Source of the DNA: JAZTZP01 sp045637525
GTDB taxonomy: Bacteria > Bacillota > Clostridia > UBA1381
NCBI GenBank assembly: GCA_045637525.1
Contig: JAZTZP010000079.1
Span: 1 to 6,281 of the forward strand
Length of the DNA stretch: 6,281 bases
Reading direction: 5' to 3'
The notes under the pieces are model-generated. The model searched no databases and was not told the DNA's origin. It saw nothing but the letters and a program-made list of their open reading frames with translations. Both the position numbers and the translations under genes were made by a program. Positions 1 through 6,118 of the stretch are shown here, one piece after another; the first letter of the stretch is position 1, and each line of letters begins with the position of its first letter.

Positions 1-46
1 TGTTACAGGAAAAAAAATTACGATTTTTGAATTAGTAAAGAAATTG

Positions 47-300
47 TAAATTATAGTTTATCTGTATGTTTACAGTCTGCATTCGGTACGCTTTGCCAAA
101 GCCTCCCTTGCCTAAAGGGAGGTGGCACGGCGTAAGCCGTGGCGGAGGGATATTACATATCTATGTATTGAAAATATGTAGTAAAGATATAGAAAAATCA
201 ATATCCCTCCACCGCAAGCGGTCCCCCTCCCTTTAGGCAAGGGAGGCAAGCAAAGCGGCATCGGAATCCTACTACTTTATCCCCGATAAACTATAATTTA
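47..300. repeat. Composite palindromic repeat: outer 16-bp inverted repeat enclosing a MITE-like element
   Basis: A perfect 16-bp inverted repeat, TAAATTATAGTTTATC at 47-62 and its reverse complement at 285-300, encloses an inner imperfect palindrome. No ORF or transposase lies inside, so it would be non-autonomous if mobile. Both outer arms begin and end in TA, compatible with a TA target site, but that is inference. The same arm sequence recurs with 15 of 16 matches at 6082-6097, so it belongs to a repeat family and is not only a local terminator. It starts 20 nt downstream of the mannosidase stop codon, and when transcribed from that gene it would fold into a long hairpin that might end transcription or stabilise the 3' end. 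I see no T-tract directly after the stem in that direction. Confidence 0.75.
79..268. repeat. Inner MITE-like palindromic element (CCTCCC/AAAGGGAGG type)
   Basis: Two arms of roughly 60-75 nt face each other. The core is a perfect 22-bp inverted repeat (101-122 against 226-247), and a second 10-bp pairing, GGAGGGATAT (144-153) with its complement (201-210), closes next to the centre. The outer parts (79-97 and 250-268) pair imperfectly around GCTTTGC. Each arm also folds on itself: CCTCCCTT with AAGGGAGG in each arm, CACGGC-GTAA-GCCGTG at 126-141, and ACCGC-AA-GCGGT at 211-222. The AT-rich centre (154-200) has a weak ACATAT/ATATGT pairing. I recall this type of sequence as a high-copy intergenic repeat in gut Clostridia; that is memory, not a search result. 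It encodes nothing. Confidence 0.75.
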
Positions 301-320
301 TCTAATTTCTCTGTCAAACA

Positions 321-3300
321 TCATCTTATGATACGCAGTGTAACAATCTCAAAATTCTTTACGTTGACAGTCACAGAATTATTTGCTGTTTCAACTTCAT
401 ATTCAAAGTTTTCAAGCATATCACATACATATACTTTCTTAACATCAAATCCGAATTTAAATGTTACATCATCGGTACAATTATAACAATCATAAGCACG
501 TATTATAACATCATCATTATTTTCCGCTTTCTTTACGGTATCAATAACAATATTTTTATTATCACAGCTTACCATCGAATGGCATCCGGGCAGTGTTCCT
601 CCTGCTGATGCTTTTACACAGCGGAGCGGATTATTAAGGCTGTATGCCGCATTAACAGTACCGCCCTGTCTGAAATCGCCCTCATGCGGAAGCAGGGAGT
701 ATGTAAACGTATTTATGCCTCTGTCAGATTCCGGATTGGGGTAACTTGCAGCTTTTAAAAGCGTAAGTCTCATTACATTTCCGTCGACGCTGTGACCGTA
801 TTTACAGTCATTTAAAATACTTACACCATGGTTATAATCAGAAACATCCGCCCATTTATGAGCGCATACTTCAAATTTTGCCTTATCCCATGAAGTATTT
901 GTATGTGTAGGTCTTAAGACGTTTCCGAATTGTATATCATACGTCGCATTTGTTGCAAATACGTTTACGGGGAATGCAGTTTTTAAAATCATGTTGTTTT
1001 CATGCCAGTCTATTTCTGTTTCAAAATCTATTCTTTCGATATCGGTATAAAGAATTATCTTTTGAATAATAACAGAATTTGAAAATTCACGCTTTATTAT
1101 GAAACCGGCGCTTACATTATCACTGAACGGAGTTATCTCGCTTACGTTATTTATTTCCGTTCTCTTATGTTTGTGATAGCTGCTCAGCTCCCAACCGTCG
1201 AATGCGTAAGGTCTATCTTCATACAGTTCAAACTGATTTCCGGTACCGCATAAAACTTCACGGCCTGTGCGCTTATCAAAAATGGAAGATATATTTGCAT
1301 TTTCATCAAGCGTGAGTATATAATATTTGTTTTCTAAAACATTATTATTTACAGTTGCGTTGCCCGTTTCTTCAGACTCCGAAATGTGTTTCCAGCCGTA
1401 TGCCGGAACGTCTTTGCAAAAATACTTTTTATCATCGCATGAAATAATACCGCTTGCGGCAAAGCCTGTCGGGTTGAAGACTATAATGCCGTCCTCAGCA
1501 TCAATGCCTGAGGCAATGGAAGATAGTTTTTTGCTTACTATATCTTCGCCGATTGCTGTTATTTCCTCATACATACGGTCGGAGTCTTCATAAACCTCTT
1601 TAATTGAGCTTCCCGGTATAACGTCGTGGAACTGATTAAGAAGTATTGTTTCCCAGGCGTTGTAAATAGCTTCTGCATCGTATTTGCCGCCTGAAAGAAG
1701 CATATCAAAAACGGATGCAGCTTCGGCGTATTGATATAACAGCTCACTCTTTCTGTTATACTTTTTGTTCTTTGCCATGTTTGTGTATGTACCTCTGTGA
1801 AATTCGAGATACAACTCGCCGCACCATTTCGGAGTTTCTTTTAAAAGCTTACAGTTTTCATCAAAAGAGTTTTTAATTCTTTCCAGTGTATTTGCGGCAA
1901 AATCTATCTGTGTTCTCGGAATGCCCGGTATTCCATAGCTTAAACGTCTTTGGTTTTCAAGCATTTCGATAGTCGGACCGCCACCACCGTCGCCGTAGCC
2001 GAACGTTGATATAGCCTCGCTTGCATATTCCTTTTGCTGATAGCGGTTCCATGTTCCTTTTACGTCAACAGGGGTGAGCATTGCGTTGTATGTAGTAGCA
2101 TTTACAGATTTTACATTTTTATCATAATTCTGTGCAGTGGCAAAATGAGAGAAAATCTCTGTTCCGTCTATGCCCTGCCAATAGAATGTGTCGTATGGAA
2201 GAGTGTTCGTTTCGTTCCAGCTTATTTTTGATGTGAAGAACTTTTCTATTCCGCATTTTTTAAGAATTTGCGGAAGTGCGGCACTGTATCCGAAAACATC
2301 CGGAAGCCAGAGGATCTTGCTGTCTTTTCCAAACTCGTCTGCAATGAATTTCTTTCCGTGCATAAACTGACGCACCATGCTTTCACCGCTGATTAAGTTA
2401 CAGTCTGCTTCAACCCACATGCCGCCTTCAACTTCCCAGCGACCCTCTTTAACCTTTTCCTTTACCTTTTCATAAACCTCGGGAGCTTCTTCTTTAAGAT
2501 ACTTATAGAGCTGAGGCTGTGATGACATGAATTTATATTCGGGGTAGCGGTCCATGAGTGCAAGGACGGTAGAGAAGGAGCGCTGTACTTTTTCTTTTGT
2601 TTGTGCATATGTCCAGAGCCATGCGACGTCTATATGAGTATGGCCTATGCCCGAAACAACAATGGGGCTTTCGGCATTACATACTTTTTTATAGAAAACG
2701 TTATGCATATAATCAAGGGACGCTTTTATGCTTTCATAATATTCATCGCTTCCGATATTGCATAGGTTAAGCAAATTAACTGCAATGCCGAGATGTTTTG
2801 TTATTGTGACAAATTCGTCATCTGATTCAAAGAAGCATGATAACACCTGATGCGGAATGGCAATATCATAATAAAGCTCTTTTACGAGTTCGTCCGTGAG
2901 TATTGTATCAACGGACAGGGATATTGTTTTTGATAGATTTTCGTTATTTGTTCCGCTGTAATAATATATATATACGTCATATTCTTTATTAAACTCTAAA
3001 AGATATTCCGTATGATTTAGATCCATGCCGCATGCAAGCTCGCCGTTTAAATAAACTATACACTGAGGATTTGTTGAGTCCCAGCCGCCAATGTCTGTTG
3101 AAACATGCAAGCTTACGCTTTTCCCGCTTACCGGGGCAGGTGTGGTTACCGTTGTATGAAGCCAGAAATGCTTATCCCAACCAACGAGTGTATGGACGTC
3201 GTTTAAATCTTTCCATTCCGAAGTAACAGGCGGAAGTTCATTTCCCGTTTTGTATTCACAGGGAATATATTTAAGAGGAAAAGAGTCTGCCTTTTTTTGT

Positions 3301-3356
3301 ATTTCAGATTTTAAGACTTCAAGTGTAGTATTGATTTGTTTTTCATAAAAATGCAT
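321..3356 (-). CDS. GH38 alpha-mannosidase, cytosolic Ams1/MAN2C1-like, 1011 aa
   Basis: A complete glycoside hydrolase family 38 enzyme, expected to release mannose from alpha-mannosides by a retaining, metal-dependent mechanism. Visible layout: an N-terminal beta-rich region (about 50-170), the catalytic domain (about 230-505), the middle three-helix domain (about 515-595), and a large C-terminal beta-sandwich. By comparison with characterised GH38 enzymes, the metal ligands are H241 and D243 (GHTHIDVAW), the nucleophile is D353 (WLPDVFGYSAALPQIL), and H577 in NQFHDVIPG completes the metal site. The 1011-residue length and the N-terminal region (VYLNGE near 101-106) fit the Ams1/MAN2C1 group better than the shorter MngB or streptococcal types. 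No signal peptide is seen, so it should act in the cytoplasm on imported mannosides. The ATG follows AGGAGG (3365-3370) with an 8-nt spacer. Linkage specificity cannot be read from sequence. The divergent AraC gene probably controls it. Confidence 0.95.
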   Translation of the reverse strand: MHFYEKQINTTLEVLKSEIQKKADSFPLKYIPCEYKTGNELPPVTSEWKDLNDVHTLVGWDKHFWLHTTVTTPAPVSGKSVSLHVSTDIGGWDSTNPQCIVYLNGELACGMDLNHTEYLLEFNKEYDVYIYYYSGTNNENLSKTISLSVDTILTDELVKELYYDIAIPHQVLSCFFESDDEFVTITKHLGIAVNLLNLCNIGSDEYYESIKASLDYMHNVFYKKVCNAESPIVVSGIGHTHIDVAWLWTYAQTKEKVQRSFSTVLALMDRYPEYKFMSSQPQLYKYLKEEAPEVYEKVKEKVKEGRWEVEGGMWVEADCNLISGESMVRQFMHGKKFIADEFGKDSKILWLPDVFGYSAALPQILKKCGIEKFFTSKISWNETNTLPYDTFYWQGIDGTEIFSHFATAQNYDKNVKSVNATTYNAMLTPVDVKGTWNRYQQKEYASEAISTFGYGDGGGGPTIEMLENQRRLSYGIPGIPRTQIDFAANTLERIKNSFDENCKLLKETPKWCGELYLEFHRGTYTNMAKNKKYNRKSELLYQYAEAASVFDMLLSGGKYDAEAIYNAWETILLNQFHDVIPGSSIKEVYEDSDRMYEEITAIGEDIVSKKLSSIASGIDAEDGIIVFNPTGFAASGIISCDDKKYFCKDVPAYGWKHISESEETGNATVNNNVLENKYYILTLDENANISSIFDKRTGREVLCGTGNQFELYEDRPYAFDGWELSSYHKHKRTEINNVSEITPFSDNVSAGFIIKREFSNSVIIQKIILYTDIERIDFETEIDWHENNMILKTAFPVNVFATNATYDIQFGNVLRPTHTNTSWDKAKFEVCAHKWADVSDYNHGVSILNDCKYGHSVDGNVMRLTLLKAASYPNPESDRGINTFTYSLLPHEGDFRQGGTVNAAYSLNNPLRCVKASAGGTLPGCHSMVSCDNKNIVIDTVKKAENNDDVIIRAYDCYNCTDDVTFKFGFDVKKVYVCDMLENFEYEVETANNSVTVNVKNFEIVTLRIIR

Positions 3357-3388
3357 TTATAAAACCTCCTTTGGATATTTATAAATTT

Positions 3389-3417
3389 ATTATATATTGA
3401 ATGGAATTTAAATTCAA
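3389..3417 (-). promoter_or_regulatory. Promoter of the alpha-mannosidase gene
   Basis: Reading the minus strand, a -35 TTGAAT (3417-3412), a 17-bp spacer and a perfect -10 TATAAT (3394-3389) match a vegetative sigma-A promoter. Transcription would start near 3382 and give a short leader of about 25 nt, too short for a riboswitch. The imperfect -35 would suit an activator-dependent promoter, but this is inference. Confidence 0.75.
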
Positions 3418-3424
3418 CTGTTGA
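3404..3424. promoter_or_regulatory. Candidate operator between the divergent promoters
   Basis: Two overlapping dyads sit between the promoters. GAATTTAAATTC (3404-3415) is a perfect 12-bp palindrome. TCAAC-T-GTTGA (3414-3424) is an 11-bp dyad centred on 3419, exactly midway between the two -35 hexamers. TTGAAT (3397-3402) and ATTCAA (3412-3417) form a wider inverted pair. Part of the symmetry follows from two -35 boxes facing apart. AraC-family proteins often bind direct repeats, so neither dyad is certain to be the regulator's site. Confidence 0.35.
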
Positions 3425-3449
3425 CATGATACTTTTTTTATGGTATTAT
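3421..3449 (+). promoter_or_regulatory. Promoter of the AraC-family regulator gene
   Basis: A perfect -35 TTGACA (3421-3426), a 17-bp spacer and -10 TATTAT (3444-3449) make a near-consensus sigma-A promoter. Transcription would start near 3456, about 23 nt before the ATG. Its -35 is separated from the mannosidase -35 by only 3 bp, so polymerases on the two promoters would probably interfere with each other. Confidence 0.78.
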
Positions 3450-3478
3450 GATATTAATACAGAAACGGAGGGCTTTAT

Positions 3479-4330
3479 ATGGAGGACGTAAAATTGCTTC
3501 TTAGTGAGTATCATGTGGACAAAGGAAGTGGATGCAGATTTCGGTTTATAGACAGTACGACCGAACGCTTTAAACTGCATTGTCATGAGTATTATGAGAT
3601 ATTTCTTACTTTAGATGATGATATAATACATATTGTAAATAGTGTGAGACAAAGACTCAAGCGGGGGACTCTTGTTTTTATAAGACCTGCTGATACACAT
3701 AAATTTGAGTATTCTGATAAAGAATTTCATTTTGTGAATCTGACATTTGACAAAAAAACAGCGGAGCTGTTATTTGAATATCTGTCCGAAGGATATGAAT
3801 ATGAAAGGCTGACGAAATGCCAGTTACCGCCTCAGGTGATTTTAGAAAAAAAGGAATGTGAGAAGCTTTTTAAAAAGCTTATGAGCTTAAACGGTATTGA
3901 ATGGGATGACGACGTTAAGCTTAAAATGAATATGAGGATAATTCTTTTTGATGTTTTCGTAAAATATTTTGCGAGGCAGAATAGAAATCAGGATGCGTAT
4001 GTTCCGAAGTGGCTTTCGGAGGCTCTTGAGGATATGAACAGGATAGAAAATTTTTCCGAGGGGATGGAACGGCTTACTTCTATTTGCGGAAAAACGCCTG
4101 AGCATATTTCAAGGACTATGAAAAAGCATATGGATATTACACCGACACAGTATATAAATGATTTGCGCATAAACTATGCGGCCAACAGAATTATAAACAG
4201 CGGTAATTCCATAACGGAGATATGCTTTGAATGCGGATTTATGAATCTAAGCTGGTTTTATACCTGTTTCAAAGAAAAGTATGGTGTTTCACCGAAAGAG
4301 TTTCGGAAAATGTATAATTTAAACAGATAG
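3479..4330 (+). CDS. AraC-family transcriptional regulator with cupin sensor domain, 283 aa
   Basis: A typical AraC/XylS-type regulator. The N-terminal cupin domain (about 10-95) shows the family pattern around LHCHEYYEIF (33-42), followed by RGTLVFIRPADTHKFEY (62-78), the pocket region that usually senses a sugar. The C-terminal DNA-binding domain (about 178-283) has two helix-turn-helix units, the first near 192-218 and the second near 244-272 (SITEICFECGFMNLSWF, ending in KEKYGVSPKEFRK). The length is normal for the family. The ATG is preceded by GGAGGG (3467-3472) with a 6-nt spacer. It is transcribed away from the alpha-mannosidase, and the two -35 boxes nearly touch, so the likely role is to control that gene and perhaps itself in response to mannose or a manno-oligosaccharide. 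The ligand and the sign of regulation are inference. Confidence 0.93.
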   Translation: MEDVKLLLSEYHVDKGSGCRFRFIDSTTERFKLHCHEYYEIFLTLDDDIIHIVNSVRQRLKRGTLVFIRPADTHKFEYSDKEFHFVNLTFDKKTAELLFEYLSEGYEYERLTKCQLPPQVILEKKECEKLFKKLMSLNGIEWDDDVKLKMNMRIILFDVFVKYFARQNRNQDAYVPKWLSEALEDMNRIENFSEGMERLTSICGKTPEHISRTMKKHMDITPTQYINDLRINYAANRIINSGNSITEICFECGFMNLSWFYTCFKEKYGVSPKEFRKMYNLNR

Positions 4331-4427
4331 CCATAAAAAATGATGCAGAAGATTGATTACAAGGGACGGTAGTGTGTTTTAATAACAGAAGAGAAGAAAG
4401 TAGCAGGTGTTATACCATAATGCGATA

Positions 4428-4457
4428 TTGACTTATCTTTCATTTTTGTCATACATT
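4428..4457 (+). promoter_or_regulatory. Weak candidate promoter for the flippase gene
   Basis: TTGACT (4428-4433) and TACATT (4452-4457), separated by 18 bp, are the best sigma-A-like pair I find in the 176-bp gap before the flippase. The -10 matches the consensus at only four positions and overlaps the left arm of the inverted repeat at 4446-4487. An alternative -10 TAAAAT at 4472-4477 lacks a well-spaced -35. The rest of the gap (4331-4427) holds no gene. Confidence 0.3.
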
Positions 4458-4496
4458 TGTTGTATCACAAATAAAATAATATGACAAGAATTTTTT
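4446..4496 (+). terminator. AT-rich nested inverted repeat with T-run; possible terminator of the regulator gene
   Basis: TTGTCATA (4446-4453) pairs with TATGACAA (4480-4487). Inside it, ATTTGT (4455-4460) pairs with ACAAAT (4467-4472). A run of six T follows at 4491-4496, three bases after the stem. This could be a weak Rho-independent terminator for the araC-type gene, which ends 115 nt upstream. The stem is AT-rich and the T-run lies just before the flippase start, so an operator for the flippase gene is the main alternative. Confidence 0.35.
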
Positions 4497-4500
4497 GAAA

Positions 4501-4518
4501 GAGTGAGTGATATTATTG
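4501..4518 (+). promoter_or_regulatory. Ribosome-binding region that decides the flippase start
   Basis: Two in-frame starts compete. The GTG at 4507 has only GAAAGAG (4497-4503) upstream, with a 3-nt gap that is too short. The TTG at 4516 has GAGTGAG (4501-4507) upstream, at a normal distance of 8 nt. The TTG start gives MKKQGFIHGAI, like the usual N-terminus of SpoVB/YtgP proteins (M-x-K-Q-x-F-x-x-G). I favour TTG; the Shine-Dalgarno match is weak either way. Confidence 0.45.
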
Positions 4519-6084
4519 AAAAAACAAGGATTTATACACGGTGCGATTATTCTGATTGTTGCAAATGCCATATCAAAGATTTTAGGCGCTGTGTTTAAAA
4601 TACCTCTTACATATATTCTGCATGAGGAAGGTATGGGGATTTTTAACAGTGCATTTACGGTGTATGCAATGGGGCTGTCTATTGTAACGGCCGGTTTCCC
4701 GACGGCAATATCAAAAGGCATATCTGCGGCAACTGTTGGGACGGATTTAAAGAAAACAGCAGTTGTTTCAAAATGTGCGATGGTCCTTTTGAGCATATTT
4801 GGAATTTTAGGAACGGGTATTTTGTATTTTGGTGCAGAGTTTTTTGCGTATGCAATAAAGGAGCCATTAGCCGCCGGTGCAATAAAAACTGCAGCTCCGG
4901 CGGTCTTTGCAGTTGCACTCGGTATTGTATTCAAATCATATTTTCAGGGGACGGGGAATATGACACCGACAGCTATATCGCAGGTAATAGAATCAATATG
5001 CCGGTTGGTTATTGGTTTTTCGCTGGCGGTTTATTTTGCAGGAAGCTTGGCAAACAGTGCCGCAGGGGCAATAGGCGGAATAATGATAGGAGAATTTATT
5101 GCAACAGCAATTTTATGGGCTTTATATGAGAGAAATAAGCTGTACAGGGGACGGTGCTGTGTTAGGAAAGATGTATATAAAGAGATAATGTCGATGTCTG
5201 TGCCGCTTATGCTTGCAAGCTTTGCCGCAAACATGATTTCAGTTGTAGAGGTAAGCGTTATAAGGCATGGTCTGTCGGGGATAGAATTTGATTTATCATC
5301 TGCCGGGAAGCTTGTTTCAAATTTCGGAAACGATTTTCTTTCGGTAATACAGGGCGGCAGGCTTTCGGATGAGTGTGTGAACTGGCTGTATGGTGCGTAT
5401 ACGGGATATGCAGTAACGCTTTTTCATTTGCCGACCGGGATAATATCTACATTCGGTATAAGTCTTTTTCCGGTGATTGCAAGCGCATATGCGGAGGGAA
5501 ATATAAAGAGAGTGCGAAGTTCCGTAAAAAAGGGAATACTTACGGTTCTTCTTCTAGCAGTTCCGTCCTCCGTTCTGCTTTTTTGTTTAGCATCGGAGCT
5601 TTTAGAGCTTTTGTTTGGTAATCCTGCATCTGCCGGGATGCTCCGGATTTTATCGTTTTCTGTTATGCCTCTGTGTGTGGCGGGTATATGCGGAAGCAGT
5701 CTTCATGCATCGGGGACGGTTTTGTCACCTTTCGTTGCGTCTATGTCCGGAAGTGTGGTTAAGATAGTGTTGTGTCGTATTCTTACATCGAATCCCGATA
5801 TACATATATACGGGGTGCCGGTTGCTGCGTTTGTTGACTTTTTTGTCGTTATGATTATAAATTTAATTCTTGTAAGAAGATGCTACGGGAAAACAGGGGG
5901 GACGGCAGGTGTGGTTAAGCTCCTGATTTCAGGAGCTGTTATGGCTGTATTTTGTTGTTTTATTAAAAATATATGCTGTGAGATGAACGCGATGGCAATG
6001 ATATGCATAACAGGAGCGAGCGGTGTGGTGGTATATCTGCTTTGCCTTGTGTTTTTTGCTATTAAAGATGAAATCAGAAATTAA
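4507..6084 (+). CDS. SpoVB/MurJ-type polysaccharide (lipid-linked precursor) flippase, 525 aa
   Basis: A polytopic membrane protein of the MOP flippase superfamily, polysaccharide-transport/MviN-like branch, with about 14 hydrophobic segments expected. Recognisable family segments (GTG numbering) are KKQGFIHGAIILIVANAISK (5-24), EEGMGIFNSAFTVY (40-53), AGFPTAISKGIS (62-73), SYFQGTGNMTPTAISQVIE (144-162) and LYGAYTGYAVTLFHLPTGII (294-313). B. subtilis SpoVB (cortex formation) and MurJ/YtgP (lipid II export) are close in size and pattern; I cannot tell which subgroup this is, so no symbol is given. The likely role is moving an undecaprenyl-linked peptidoglycan or polysaccharide precursor across the cytoplasmic membrane. 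A TTG at 4516 is the more likely start, giving 522 aa. A polar stretch at about 254-292 is longer than I expect. The stop codon TAA lies inside the hairpin at 6082-6116. No cell-wall gene neighbours are in the window. Confidence 0.9.
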   Translation: MILLKKQGFIHGAIILIVANAISKILGAVFKIPLTYILHEEGMGIFNSAFTVYAMGLSIVTAGFPTAISKGISAATVGTDLKKTAVVSKCAMVLLSIFGILGTGILYFGAEFFAYAIKEPLAAGAIKTAAPAVFAVALGIVFKSYFQGTGNMTPTAISQVIESICRLVIGFSLAVYFAGSLANSAAGAIGGIMIGEFIATAILWALYERNKLYRGRCCVRKDVYKEIMSMSVPLMLASFAANMISVVEVSVIRHGLSGIEFDLSSAGKLVSNFGNDFLSVIQGGRLSDECVNWLYGAYTGYAVTLFHLPTGIISTFGISLFPVIASAYAEGNIKRVRSSVKKGILTVLLLAVPSSVLLFCLASELLELLFGNPASAGMLRILSFSVMPLCVAGICGSSLHASGTVLSPFVASMSGSVVKIVLCRILTSNPDIHIYGVPVAAFVDFFVVMIINLILVRRCYGKTGGTAGVVKLLISGAVMAVFCCFIKNICCEMNAMAMICITGASGVVVYLLCLVFFAIKDEIRN

Positions 6085-6116
6085 ATTATAGTTTAGCGGT
6101 GCTAAACTATAATTTA
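6082..6116 (+). terminator. Perfect 16-bp hairpin overlapping the flippase stop codon; repeat-family palindrome
   Basis: TAAATTATAGTTTAGC (6082-6097) pairs perfectly with 6101-6116 around a 3-nt GGT loop. The first three bases are the flippase stop codon. A T6 run follows at 6125-6130, eight bases after the stem, too far for a classic Rho-independent terminator, although the stable stem may still limit transcription or protect the 3' end. The arm is nearly identical (15 of 16) to the outer repeat at 47-62 and 285-300, so this looks like a dispersed palindromic repeat that landed at, or is tolerated at, the gene end. Confidence 0.6.
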
Positions 6117-6118
6117 CA

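Noticed and set aside
1..46. End of an upstream gene
   Set aside because: The stretch is AT-rich with an A8 run, has no convincing coding frame, and is too short to judge.
47..300. Autonomous insertion sequence
   Set aside because: There is no transposase reading frame within the inverted repeats; at most it is a non-autonomous element.
2034..2370. Small plus-strand reading frames across the mannosidase gene
   Set aside because: They are antisense to the conserved catalytic domain and show no family features or ribosome binding sites.
3357..3388. Riboswitch or attenuator in the mannosidase leader
   Set aside because: The predicted leader is only about 25 nt with no room for an aptamer, and it contains just the ribosome binding site.
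4340..4372. Ten-codon reading frame after the regulator gene
   Set aside because: It has no ribosome binding site, is too short to support, and nothing suggests a leader peptide for the flippase.
4449..4934. 161-aa minus-strand reading frame inside the flippase gene
   Set aside because: It lies opposite a well-supported flippase coding region, has no ribosome binding site I can see, and its low-complexity Ala/Ile/Pro-rich content is what an antisense shadow of a membrane protein gives.
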